A DNA stretch of 61,341 bases from an uncultured Bacteroidales bacterium (GTDB lineage Bacteria; Bacteroidota; Bacteroidia; Bacteroidales; UBA932), in assembly GCA_949300335.1 (NCBI GenBank), contig CASGDV010000117.1:1-61341 (forward strand), given 5' to 3'. This document shows positions 19,889-29,104 of this stretch, one piece after another. A model generated the notes under the pieces. That model saw only the letters and a program-made list of their open reading frames with translations, was not told where the DNA came from and did not search any database. Position 1 is the first letter of the stretch; every line of letters begins with the position of its first letter. Made by a program: the position numbers and the translations under genes.

Positions 19889-21037
19889 ATGAAGGAGAAC
19901 ACATCCGCTTTATTTTCCAGCTATATCATAGACGGGATCAAATGCGACTCCATTCCATACGATCTCCTGTCTGAATGCATGCCCCGAAATGAAGAAGTTC
20001 CGTACTCCGGGCCCGGAGCGGAATATAAGGACATTATAGATGAAACGGTCGATTTCCCTCCTGCGGGCATGAACTACTCGGCCGACCGGATACATGAATA
20101 TATATCGATGCTCATCACCGGGAAAAAGGATATTCCGTATTTCAGGCTGCGGTATCCGGATACGTTCACCAAACAGAAGATTGCCGGCTGCATACTCCGT
20201 ACCATCTGGAAAAAAGGAAACTTCAGACTGGATGACCTTCATCTGGATATCCGTTGGGAATGGGATTCACTACCGCTCGGAAACATGGCATCATTCTACT
20301 TCTCCGTAAAATCTGCAAGCGAATATATATACGACCTGGGACTGAAACTCGATGGATTCGGTTTCGACGGCAACAGGGATTGCTGCGGAATGTCGGTTTC
20401 GGCAAACCTTTCGCGCTCCGATACTCCAGCGGATATGAAGGAAGATTCCACCTTCATAGAAATGCCTTTCGAAAGTTCGAACCCGTGGATTACGGATGAG
20501 GCGTCATGTTCCTCCGTCATGAAAGATTCTCCGGGAAGCTGGCTCATATACATACCGTTCGACACCTGCCAGTTCAGGCTGGGAGGGTCCGCATTCGGAG
20601 ATTGTCTGGGCCAGGATGACGGGACCGCATTGCAGTTGATGGATCCAGACTATTTCATCGACTGTTTCGAAGTCGTGCGCGAACTTATTGAAGACGGGAT
20701 TGTAATGGCAGGATGCGGGATAGGATGCGGCGGTCTTGCCGTAGCCGCCGAAAAATTCAGGAACGGTATGGGAATGGGACTGGACCTCGGAGGAATCATG
20801 TCGGCATACGGAGAAACGGACATCATCAGGATTCTCTTCTCTGAAATTCCCGGAGTTCTGATTCAGATAAGCGACAACGACTATGACTATGTGGACTCGC
20901 AGTTCATACTTCAGGACATAGCCTATTATCCGATTGGACATCCGACGCCTGACGGAAATGGAATGAGATTTGCACCGGCTTCCGGATGCTCATTGGCAGG
21001 AATATTGGAATCCCTTATAAGAGGGCAGGATTTATGA
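19889..21037 (+). CDS. PurL-like / AIR-synthase-related C-terminal domain protein
   Basis: A 382-residue cytosolic protein that resembles the PurM-like fold of FGAM synthase (PurL) and related proteins only in its second half. There, LGGSAFGDCLG, then VVRELIEDGIVMAGCGIGCGGLAVAAEKF and LFSEIPGVLIQI follow the order of the PurL segment that reads GGS..., HDxSDGGL..., LFxE. The usual HD before the GGL motif is replaced by GC residues, and the amidotransferase and first synthase domains of PurL are absent. The N-terminal half has RLDDLHLDIRWEWDS and LPLGNMASFYFSVKSA, which I do not recognise. It is therefore unlikely to be a complete purine enzyme. It sits 46 bp before the PhoH gene and may share its transcript. 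The role is unknown. Confidence 0.6.
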   Translation: MKENTSALFSSYIIDGIKCDSIPYDLLSECMPRNEEVPYSGPGAEYKDIIDETVDFPPAGMNYSADRIHEYISMLITGKKDIPYFRLRYPDTFTKQKIAGCILRTIWKKGNFRLDDLHLDIRWEWDSLPLGNMASFYFSVKSASEYIYDLGLKLDGFGFDGNRDCCGMSVSANLSRSDTPADMKEDSTFIEMPFESSNPWITDEASCSSVMKDSPGSWLIYIPFDTCQFRLGGSAFGDCLGQDDGTALQLMDPDYFIDCFEVVRELIEDGIVMAGCGIGCGGLAVAAEKFRNGMGMGLDLGGIMSAYGETDIIRILFSEIPGVLIQISDNDYDYVDSQFILQDIAYYPIGHPTPDGNGMRFAPASGCSLAGILESLIRGQDL

Positions 21038-21083
21038 CAGCCATATGCAGACAATGAAACACTAACACAAGCCAATAACGACA

Positions 21084-22466
21084 ATGGAAAAATATGCCAA
21101 CATTCCCGAAAAGGGATACGGCCGGAAAAAGCCGAAGATTTTTGTCCTTGATACAAACATAATTCTTCATGATTTCAGAGCCATAAGGAAGTTTCAGGAC
21201 AATGACATCGTAATTCCGTCCGCAGTACTCGAGGAGCTCGACAAATTCAAGAAAGGACATGAAGCGCTGAATTTCAATGCAAGAGGGTTCATGAGGGAAC
21301 TCGACAAACTGTCAGACAACAAGATGTTCGGAAAGAACGGTGTGCCTATCGGAAAAAATCTCGGAAACATCAAGGTGGAGCTCAATCATCCGTTCCCCGA
21401 CAATCTGAAAGGCTGCTTTCAGGATGACACGCAGGACCACAGGATACTCGCGACTGCCATATGGGTCAGAGACTGCAATCCGGACAGATTCGTGGCTCTC
21501 GTAACCAAGGACGTGAATCTTAGAATGAAAGCCAAGGCTGTCGGAATGACAGCTCAGGATTATCTGACGGACAGGGTAGATGAAGAGCGCGTTGAATATA
21601 CACGCAATGAAGTCGCCGTCATCGATAACCTGCTGCCGGAAACGGTACAGAAACTGACATACAGTTCCGAAGGACTGTCATACGAAAAACTGGGATGGAA
21701 AAGGCCTGTGCCCAACCAGCTTTACAAGTTCAAATGGGCAAAAGGCGACAATTCATACTGTTCGTGTGCGCGATATGATGCTGAGCTTGACAAAATCGTA
21801 CTTGTGAAGGAGAAATACGCCTACGGCATTTCCCCGAGAAACGACGAACAGAAATTTGCCCTTGACGCATGTCTGAACCCGAATATCAAACTTGTATCGC
21901 TTACTGGCGGGGCAGGTACGGGAAAGACGCTTATCGCTCTGGCAGCCGCTCTTGAACTTGAACATGAATATGACCAGATCATATTGTCCAGACCTACCGT
22001 AATACTGGGGAATCAGGAAATCGGTTTTCTCCCCGGAGATGAAAAGAGCAAGATGGGGCCGTTCATACAGCCTTTGATGGACAATCTAAGCGTTATAAGG
22101 AACTGTTTCAAGCCTGGCAGCAAACAGGCCATGAAGATAGATGCGATGCTGAAGGAGGAAAAACTGCTTATTTCGCCTCTGGCATATATCAGGGGCAGGA
22201 GTCTTGGAAAAGTATTCTTCATCGTGGATGAAGCCCAGAACCTTACTCCTCATGAAGTGAAGACAATAATAACCAGAGCCGGCGAGAACACAAAAATCGT
22301 CTTTACGGGAGATATTTTCCAGATAGACCAGCCGTATCTCGACATGTATTCTAACGGCCTCACCCATCTCGGAGAAAAAATGGCGGGACAGAAATTGTTC
22401 TCACATATCAACCTGAAAAAGGGTGAAAGAAGTGAATTGTCAGAAATCGCTAGCAAATTGTTATAA
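21084..22466 (+). CDS. PIN-domain PhoH-family ATPase (YlaK-like)
   Basis: A 460-residue cytosolic protein with an N-terminal PIN nuclease domain and a C-terminal PhoH ATPase domain, a combination linked to RNA processing or decay. The PIN part starts at IFVLDTNIILHDF with the first acidic residue, with LEELDKF and ALVTKDVNLRMKA carrying further acids. The PhoH part has Walker A SLTGGAGTGKTLIALA, the segment SRPTVILGNQEIGFLPGD and Walker B VFFIVDEAQNLTPHE, ending in FTGDIFQID. All key motifs are intact. It follows the PurL-like gene by 46 bp and precedes ppdK, which has its own promoter. Confidence 0.94.
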   Translation: MEKYANIPEKGYGRKKPKIFVLDTNIILHDFRAIRKFQDNDIVIPSAVLEELDKFKKGHEALNFNARGFMRELDKLSDNKMFGKNGVPIGKNLGNIKVELNHPFPDNLKGCFQDDTQDHRILATAIWVRDCNPDRFVALVTKDVNLRMKAKAVGMTAQDYLTDRVDEERVEYTRNEVAVIDNLLPETVQKLTYSSEGLSYEKLGWKRPVPNQLYKFKWAKGDNSYCSCARYDAELDKIVLVKEKYAYGISPRNDEQKFALDACLNPNIKLVSLTGGAGTGKTLIALAAALELEHEYDQIILSRPTVILGNQEIGFLPGDEKSKMGPFIQPLMDNLSVIRNCFKPGSKQAMKIDAMLKEEKLLISPLAYIRGRSLGKVFFIVDEAQNLTPHEVKTIITRAGENTKIVFTGDIFQIDQPYLDMYSNGLTHLGEKMAGQKLFSHINLKKGERSELSEIASKLL

Positions 22467-22492
22467 AATTTCATTATTGTCATAAAAAGTAT

Positions 22493-22500
22493 TAAATTTG
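22493..22500 (+). promoter_or_regulatory. -7 element of ppdK
   Basis: TAAATTTG (TAnnTTTG) 50 bp before the ppdK start. A TTG at 22477-22479 is closer than the usual spacing, so the -33 box is weak. Confidence 0.55.
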
Positions 22501-22549
22501 CAACGTTTTTCATATCAATCATAAACATATTATAAATCTATAAAAATCT

Positions 22550-25270
22550 ATGAATAACAAAAAGAGAGTTTATCGCTTTGGCGGGAAATCTGCAGAAGGC
22601 GATGGCAGTATGCGTGAACTGCTGGGCGGAAAAGGTGCGAATCTTGCCGAAATGTGTAAACTGGGGATACCTGTTCCTGCGGGTTTCACTATCACGACCG
22701 AATGTTGTACCGAATATTATGAGCTTGGCGGGGGATATACAGACGGCCTGAAAGAAGAAGTAGCCCAGGCCATGAAAGCTACGGAAAGCATCATGGGAAT
22801 GAAATTCGGGGATCCCAAGAATCCTCTTCTGGTCAGCTGCCGTTCCGGTGCGAGAAGTTCTATGCCGGGAATGATGGACACGATTCTGAATATAGGTCTG
22901 TGTTCGGCAACCATACCCGGAATGATAGAAAAGACAAAAAATCCGCGTTTCGTGTATGATGCATACCGTCGTCTCATCATGATGTACTCCGATGTGGTCA
23001 TGGAGAAAGCAGAAGGTATTGAACCTGCTGACGGTCAGGGAATACGCCAGCAGCTTGACAGGATGATGGAAGAACTGAAAAAGGAAAAAGGGTATTCATC
23101 CGACACCGACATCACTGCGGACGAGCTGAAAGAATTGTGTTCTGCATTCAAGACAAAAGTGAAGGAAGTTCTTGGAGTCGATTTCCCTGATACTGCCGAA
23201 GCACAGTTGTGGGGCAGTATAGGAGGAGTGTTCAAATCCTGGAACGGCAAAAGAGCCATCGCATACAGAAAGATAGAACGCATACCAGATGACTGGGGCA
23301 CTGCAGTAAATGTACAGTCAATGGTATTCGGAAACATGGGCAACACCTCGGCGACAGGAGTTGCATTTTCAAGGAATCCGGCAAACGGAGACAACAAATT
23401 CTATGGAGAATGGCTTATAAATGCTCAGGGAGAAGATGTAGTTGCCGGAATACGTACCCCGAATCCGCTTAATGAGGCGACCAAAAATCCTCACAACCAG
23501 CATCTTGAATCCCTTGAGACTGCAATGCCTGAAGTCTATAAGGAAATCGATGCAATACGTTTGCACCTCGAAGATCATTTCAAGGACATGCAGGACATAG
23601 AATTCACGATTCAGGAAGGAAAACTCTGGATGCTGCAGTGCCGTATAGGCAAAAGAACCGGTATCGCGGCATTGAACATGGCGATGGACATGCTTGAGGA
23701 AGGGATGATTGACGAGAAGACTGCGGTAATGAGGGTTTCTCCGAACCAGCTCGATGAAATCCTTCATCCTATCCTGGACCCTGCTTCCGAGAAAAAGGCA
23801 AAGGTAATAGCAAACGGACTTCCTGCCAGTCCGGGAGGAGCAGTAGGCAAGGCCGTATTCACTTCGGAAGAAGCTATGAAAGCGAATGCAGAAGGAATCA
23901 AGACCATTCTCATCCGTGAAGAGACCTCTCCGGAAGATGTTGAAGGAATGAGAGCTTCGACAGGTATCCTTACACAGCGCGGAGGAATGACATCACATGC
24001 AGCACTCGTTGCCAGAGGTTGGGGAAAATGCTGTATAGTAGGATGTGAATCAATGCATATCGACCTGGAGAACAAGGTTGCCAGATTCAAGGGCGGAGCA
24101 GAAATACATGAAGGCGACATGGTCAGCCTCAACGGTGCAAAGGGACTGGTATATGCCTGCAGAATCGACACAATGGACGCTTCGGAAAATCCTAGATTCA
24201 TCAAATTCATGAATCTGGTGGACAAATACCGTACGCTCGGTGTAAGAACAAACGCAGATACTCCGGAAGATGCAGCCCGCGCAATCAGTTTCGGTGCTGA
24301 AGGAATCGGACTTTTCCGTATAGAACATATGTTCTACGGGAAGAATTCAGAAACTCCGCTCGCCAAACTGCGCAAAATGATTCTTTCAAAGACCGATGAG
24401 GAAAGAAGGGCGGCGCTTGCCGAACTCGAACCGTATATCAAGGCTGCGGTGAAAGGCACAATGAAGGTGATGGACGGCAAGCCTGTGACTTTCCGTCTTC
24501 TTGATCCGCCTCTCCATGAATTCGTACCTCAATCTCATGACAAGAAGGAAGAACTTGCACACGAACTTGGAATCAGCGAGAATGAAATTGAAAAAAGAGG
24601 AGAATCACTTCATGAAGTCAATCCTATGATGGGTCACCGCGGAGTACGTCTTCATGTCACATATCCGATGATTTCAGAGACACAGTTCAGGGCAATATTC
24701 ACGGCTGCGGCTGAACTTCAGGCCGAAGGTCTGAATCCTATGCCGGAAATAATGATTCCTGTCACGGTATCCGAAAGGGAGCTCAAGTTCCAGAAAGCAA
24801 TCTGCGTAAAGGTCAAAGCGGAAGTTGAAGCTGCGACCAACCAGTCTATACATTATAAGTTCGGTACGATGATCGAGATTCCTAGGGCAGCCCTTACGGC
24901 AGACAGAATGGCCAAGACTGCGGAATTCTTCTCGTTCGGTACGAACGACCTCACACAGATGACATTCGGATTTTCGAGGGACGACGTAGGAACTTTCATG
25001 GGCGACTATCTCGGTAACAAGATTCTCGACAATGATCCGTTCCAGACTCTGGACCAGAAAGCTGTCGGCAAACTTGTTAACTATGCCGTAACTGCCGGAC
25101 GTGAGACAAGGGCTGACTTGAAATGCGGAATCTGCGGAGAACATGGAGGAGATCCTGCATCTGTAGAATTCTGCTACAAAATCGGGCTCAACTATGTTTC
25201 ATGTTCACCGTTCAGAGTTCCGATTGCACGTCTTGCAGCGGCGCAGGCTGCAATCAAGGCGAAGGCATAG
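22550..25270 (+). CDS. ppdK: Pyruvate, phosphate dikinase
   Basis: Interconverts pyruvate, ATP and phosphate with phosphoenolpyruvate, AMP and pyrophosphate; in anaerobes it often works with PPi-dependent glycolysis. The 906-residue protein has the N-terminal nucleotide-binding domain (RFGGKSAEGDGSM, LLGGKGANLAEM, SGARSSMPGMMDT), the central swivelling phosphohistidine domain with TQRGGMTSHAALVARGWG (catalytic His483) and the C-terminal PEP/pyruvate barrel with GTNDLTQMTFGFSRDD and KCGICGEHGGDP, whose second Cys is the expected acid. All domains are complete. It is a single-gene unit by spacing. A hairpin 41 bp beyond the stop and a long C-rich tract follow. Confidence 0.97.
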   Translation: MNNKKRVYRFGGKSAEGDGSMRELLGGKGANLAEMCKLGIPVPAGFTITTECCTEYYELGGGYTDGLKEEVAQAMKATESIMGMKFGDPKNPLLVSCRSGARSSMPGMMDTILNIGLCSATIPGMIEKTKNPRFVYDAYRRLIMMYSDVVMEKAEGIEPADGQGIRQQLDRMMEELKKEKGYSSDTDITADELKELCSAFKTKVKEVLGVDFPDTAEAQLWGSIGGVFKSWNGKRAIAYRKIERIPDDWGTAVNVQSMVFGNMGNTSATGVAFSRNPANGDNKFYGEWLINAQGEDVVAGIRTPNPLNEATKNPHNQHLESLETAMPEVYKEIDAIRLHLEDHFKDMQDIEFTIQEGKLWMLQCRIGKRTGIAALNMAMDMLEEGMIDEKTAVMRVSPNQLDEILHPILDPASEKKAKVIANGLPASPGGAVGKAVFTSEEAMKANAEGIKTILIREETSPEDVEGMRASTGILTQRGGMTSHAALVARGWGKCCIVGCESMHIDLENKVARFKGGAEIHEGDMVSLNGAKGLVYACRIDTMDASENPRFIKFMNLVDKYRTLGVRTNADTPEDAARAISFGAEGIGLFRIEHMFYGKNSETPLAKLRKMILSKTDEERRAALAELEPYIKAAVKGTMKVMDGKPVTFRLLDPPLHEFVPQSHDKKEELAHELGISENEIEKRGESLHEVNPMMGHRGVRLHVTYPMISETQFRAIFTAAAELQAEGLNPMPEIMIPVTVSERELKFQKAICVKVKAEVEAATNQSIHYKFGTMIEIPRAALTADRMAKTAEFFSFGTNDLTQMTFGFSRDDVGTFMGDYLGNKILDNDPFQTLDQKAVGKLVNYAVTAGRETRADLKCGICGEHGGDPASVEFCYKIGLNYVSCSPFRVPIARLAAAQAAIKAKA

Positions 25271-25310
25271 AGACAGTCCTGACTGCAGGAAATATTAATT
25301 TATTGCTATG

Positions 25311-25339
25311 GCCGACTCAAATTGCAATTTTGGGTCGGC
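25311..25339 (+). terminator. Hairpin downstream of ppdK
   Basis: GCCGACTCAAA and TTTGGGTCGGC form an 11-bp stem (one G-U pair) around a seven-base loop. No clean U run follows, so it may be a 3'-end stabiliser or an element of a Rho-dependent end rather than a strict intrinsic terminator. Confidence 0.5.
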
Positions 25340-26249
25340 TTCGCCTTCATATCTCTCTGCCGACAGCTTCACTTCAGTCTATCTCTTCAGATTGCTTCGC
25401 CTCAGTCACACACTTCTAACCGTTTTATCGTCATTTACCAGTCCTACTGACTCGCTCCCGTCTCAACCCTCGGGCTGGTTCCTCATCATATCCCCGTCCC
25501 GTTTCTCCATATCTGACACTCCTGCCGGTTGCTTTCTGCGTGTCTCTCCTGCCATGTTGTTCCCTCCCAGTCTTTCTCCGTGACACTTCTGCTCTGCTGC
25601 TCCACTCATGTTGCTCCTTCCCGGTCTCACACTCATTCAGCCTTACCCTCGTTCTGCCCTTCCTGCTCTGTTGTCCTCGTCAGATTGGGAGCCGCTCGCG
25701 GACATCCTTGGGAATACATGTACTTACCAGCATCCTCTGGCCGGACACGTGGTCTTTTTTAGCTGAGGCGAGACATTTTCCCCCATCTCTCTCCGCTCAC
25801 GGACAGCCATGACGATATAAATGTATTTGTCCCGACGAGGTACGGTATTTTTGTAAGTCCTGCTGCAGGCCCGGTCATTTTTCTACCCACATCGGACATT
25901 CCTCAACAGTAAAAAAGTATTTTCTCAGTGGCAGTCGGTCAATACCCGGTCATTGTAAGCGTCTCCGTGATGACGTATTGCGTCGCGGCAGCACAGTCTC
26001 TAGCTTTGCAAAAAAAAGGCTATGCTTAAGAAGTCCGTTGTCAGTGTCCCGCCGACAGCAACCAGTTGTCAGCAGCACGCTCCATTGCCGCTTTCAGCAA
26101 CCTGCCGTCAGGACCGCATGTCAGAGCATGCCATCAATAGTCTGCTGTCTGGACCCGCCGTTTGCAACCGGCTGCCTGAAAATGCTGCCTGGAAATGCTG
26201 CTGGCGGGAGAGATTCGGTTTTACGATGTCATCACTACCGTATTATATA
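25340..26249. other. Gene-free region with a C-rich, G-poor tract
   Basis: No credible gene is seen between ppdK and the rhamnosidase. From 25381 to 25680 my hand count on the plus strand is about 115 C against 45 G, with many TC and CC steps. This skew removes stop codons, so several overlapping open frames appear, but none shows protein-like composition or a known motif. From about 25700 the composition normalises. A -7-like TATTTTTG occurs at 25846-25853. The tract resembles a Rho utilisation site for ppdK; a decayed element or an untranslated RNA is also possible. Confidence 0.45.
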
Positions 26250-26251
26250 AT

Positions 26252-26293
26252 CAACATGAGAGTGACAGTTTATACAACATAAGAGTGACGGTA
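26252..26293 (+). repeat. Imperfect 19-bp direct repeat upstream of the rhamnosidase
   Basis: CAACATGAGAGTGACAGTT (26252-26270) and CAACATAAGAGTGACGGTA (26275-26293) match at 16 of 19 positions and are 23 bp apart, start to start. They end 57 bp before the candidate -7 element, so they could bind an activator. Confidence 0.5.
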
Positions 26294-26349
26294 AAGTCTA
26301 TGGCTTTGGGGGCCTCCATTTATGTTGTCCGGATTAGACTTTTTAATAT

Positions 26350-26357
26350 TATATTTG
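26350..26357 (+). promoter_or_regulatory. -7 element of the GH78 gene
   Basis: TATATTTG (TAnnTTTG) 55 bp before the chosen start at 26412. A TTG at 26325-26327 gives a 22 bp spacer, slightly long. Confidence 0.5.
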
Positions 26358-26411
26358 TTCCGAAATGGTATCCACGAAATTCCATGCATGGATTCTTTAA
26401 ATTTGATTGTT

Positions 26412-29075
26412 ATGAAGACTTGTCCTTTCTGTCTGCCCGGCATATTTCCACTGGTCCTGTTTTGGTTTTGGTCATGTTCCCATAGTCCGTCTTTGGAAAT
26501 AAAAGAATTGCAATGCGAGAAACTGACCAATCCATTGGCAATCGACAATACGAGTCCTTACCTGAGCTGGCGGCTTGAAACCGATAAAAATGGATTGTAT
26601 CAGTCTGCATTCCAGATACTTGCTGCAACAAATGAGGAATTGCTGACCGAAGATGATGCAGACCTGTGGAATTCATATAAAGTTGACAGTCCCGAATCCG
26701 CATGGATTTTATATCAGGGTAACAAACTGCCTCCCAAAAGCATTGTTTATTGGAAGGTTCGTGTTTGGGATGAAGAAGACAATGTATCGGACTGGAGCGA
26801 AACGGCATGTTTCGGTGTCGGTCTGCTCGATGCGGAGGACTGGAAAGCTTCCTATATCGGTATTGACTCCATTTCCGGAAAGCCGCAGTCTCCTTTATTG
26901 TGGAAACGCTTTCACTGGAACAAAAAAGGGACAAAAGTTCTCCTGCATGTGAATTCTCTGGGTTATCATGAAGTATATCTGAACGGGCGCAAGACGGATG
27001 ACGCTGTACTGTCTCCGGCCGTTTCACAGTTTGACAAACGTTCATTGAGCGTCACTTACGATATAAGTGACCAATTAGCGGAAGGAGAGAATGATTTAGT
27101 CCTTTGGTTAGGAAAAGGCTGGTATCAGGAAGGACTTCCGGGGGTTGTAAAAGGAGGACCGTTCGCAAGAGCCCAGCTGGAAGAATATGCCAATGGTGAA
27201 AGTAAAACATTTCTGGTTACTGATTCCACATGGAAAGCAAGGGAAAGCGGTTACGTATCCATCGGTACATGGAGGCCCCATCAGTTTGGCGGAGAAATGA
27301 TTAATGCAGATAAAATCTTACCCGATTTGGGAGCGGAATCGCTTGATTCGGCAAAATGGTATCCGGCAGTTTCTGCGGACATACCCGTTCATCAGGTTTC
27401 GCCGCAAATGTCGGAACCCAATACTGTAAGGAAGCAATTGCATCCACTGGAATGTAAGGCTTCAGGCGACTCCGCCTGGATATATGATTTGGGAACGAAT
27501 GTGACCGGATGGACAAGAATAGAGTTTCCACAGTTGGAGAAAGGACAGAAAGTAAGAATCAGTTATTGTGATTTTCCGGATGAAAACGGAGAATTCCGGG
27601 ATCATCTTTATGAAGACTATTATATTGCATCAGGTTCCGGTCCGGAAGTATTCTCAAACAAATTCAACTATCATGCATACCGCTATCTGAAACTGTCAAA
27701 TCTGGAAAAAGCTTTGGATTTACCTGCAATTACGGTATCGCTGATACATACGGATTACAGCGGCGGATCATTTTTCGAATGTTCGGATAAAGACCTGAAC
27801 AAGATTCATGAAATGGTTCAATACACATTACGATGCCTGACATTGGGCGGATATATGGTCGATTGTCCGCAAATAGAACGATTGGGTTATGGAGGTGACG
27901 GCAATGCTTCAACCTGCACTGTCCAGACAATGTTCAATCTGGCTCCCTTATATATGAACTGGATGCAGGCCTGGGCGGATTGCATGCGCGAAGACGGGAG
28001 TATGCCTCATACCGCTCCAAATCCTTATGCTGCAGGAGGAGGACCGTTCTGGTGCGGTTTCATTATTACCGCATCATGGCAGACATATGTCAATTATGGA
28101 GACCGGAGATTGCTGGACCGTTATTACCGGCATATGCAGCAATGGCAGGGATATGTTTCCCGGTATACGGTAGACGGTTTATTGAAAAAATGGCCAGATA
28201 CGTCATACAGGAACTGGTATCTGGGAGACTGGGCGACTCCTGTCGGCATAGACCAGACAAATCCCCTGTCTGTTGATTTGGTAAATAACTGTTATGCTGC
28301 AATTTGCTATCTGACCATGAGCAAAATAGCATCCGTACTTGAAAAAGATAATGACTGTCTCCATTACAAACATAAGTATGAAACATTGTGCAGGAAAATT
28401 CATACTGCATTTTATAATCCCGGAGAACACAGCTATGCAAGCGGGACACAAATCGATCTTGTATATCCGATGCTGGCAGGTGCCACACCGGACGAGTTAA
28501 AAGACACTGTTCTGAAGACTTTGCATGAAGTCACGGAGGACCGCTTTAAAGGTCATCTTGCGACCGGACTGGTAGGCATATCCGTTTTGACAGAATGGGC
28601 AACACGGAACGGACAGGCGGAATGGATATACAGGATGCTGAAAAAAAGGGGATACCCCGGCTATCTGTATATGCTTGACCATGGGGCGACTACGACTTGG
28701 GAACATTGGAACGGGGAACGCAGCCATATCCATAATTGTTATAATGGTATCGGCTCCTGGTTCTATCAGGCATTGGCAGGCATTTTACCGGATGAAAACA
28801 ATTGTGGATACAAACATGTATTTATCAAGCCACAGGTTGTGGAAGACATTTCATGGGTAAATGCCTCTAAAGATACACCTTACGGTCCGTTGAAAGTCAG
28901 ATGGGAAAAAACGGGCGGTAAGTTTTTTATGGACATTCGTATCCCCGTCGGATGCTCCGCTTCAGTTTACCTGCCATTCAGTCATGAAACGGTCCGTGTC
29001 AATGGCTGCAGACAAGCCGGTAACGGAGCGTTGGAACTGGAATCGGGAAATTACAGGATAACATGTAATCGATAA
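26412..29075 (+). CDS. GH78 family alpha-L-rhamnosidase, lipoprotein
   Basis: Removes terminal alpha-L-rhamnose from plant polysaccharides, rhamnogalacturonan or glycosides. The ATG at 26412 gives a lipoprotein signal (MKTCPFCLPGIFPLVLFWFW then SC); an in-frame extension to 26322 would precede the candidate promoter. Order of domains in about 887 residues: an N-terminal beta domain from LEIKELQCEKLTNPLAID (family start), a rhamnosidase N domain with YHEVYLNGRKTDDAVLSP, a beta domain ending LIHTDYSGGSFFECSD, and the alpha/alpha-barrel with DCPQIERLGYGGDGNAS near residue 490 and TTTWEHWNGE near residue 762, which hold the expected acidic catalytic residues. A C-terminal beta domain follows. It stands alone between a gene-free region and a convergent gene. 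No SusC/SusD pair lies nearby. Confidence 0.94.
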   Translation: MKTCPFCLPGIFPLVLFWFWSCSHSPSLEIKELQCEKLTNPLAIDNTSPYLSWRLETDKNGLYQSAFQILAATNEELLTEDDADLWNSYKVDSPESAWILYQGNKLPPKSIVYWKVRVWDEEDNVSDWSETACFGVGLLDAEDWKASYIGIDSISGKPQSPLLWKRFHWNKKGTKVLLHVNSLGYHEVYLNGRKTDDAVLSPAVSQFDKRSLSVTYDISDQLAEGENDLVLWLGKGWYQEGLPGVVKGGPFARAQLEEYANGESKTFLVTDSTWKARESGYVSIGTWRPHQFGGEMINADKILPDLGAESLDSAKWYPAVSADIPVHQVSPQMSEPNTVRKQLHPLECKASGDSAWIYDLGTNVTGWTRIEFPQLEKGQKVRISYCDFPDENGEFRDHLYEDYYIASGSGPEVFSNKFNYHAYRYLKLSNLEKALDLPAITVSLIHTDYSGGSFFECSDKDLNKIHEMVQYTLRCLTLGGYMVDCPQIERLGYGGDGNASTCTVQTMFNLAPLYMNWMQAWADCMREDGSMPHTAPNPYAAGGGPFWCGFIITASWQTYVNYGDRRLLDRYYRHMQQWQGYVSRYTVDGLLKKWPDTSYRNWYLGDWATPVGIDQTNPLSVDLVNNCYAAICYLTMSKIASVLEKDNDCLHYKHKYETLCRKIHTAFYNPGEHSYASGTQIDLVYPMLAGATPDELKDTVLKTLHEVTEDRFKGHLATGLVGISVLTEWATRNGQAEWIYRMLKKRGYPGYLYMLDHGATTTWEHWNGERSHIHNCYNGIGSWFYQALAGILPDENNCGYKHVFIKPQVVEDISWVNASKDTPYGPLKVRWEKTGGKFFMDIRIPVGCSASVYLPFSHETVRVNGCRQAGNGALELESGNYRITCNR

Positions 29076-29080
29076 TTGAG

Positions 29081-29102
29081 TTCCTGCCGTATCCGGCAGG
29101 AA
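29081..29102. terminator. Hairpin between convergent genes
   Basis: TTCCTGCCG, a four-base loop and CGGCAGGAA form a perfect 9-bp stem in the 29 bp between the rhamnosidase stop and the stop of the convergent gene. T runs are short, so strength is uncertain. Confidence 0.55.
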
Positions 29103-29104
29103 TG

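Noticed and set aside
25308-26282. Several overlapping plus-strand open frames after ppdK
   Set aside because: They exist because the C/T-rich sequence has few stop codons. They overlap in different frames and have Ser/Pro/Cys-rich composition with no known motif.
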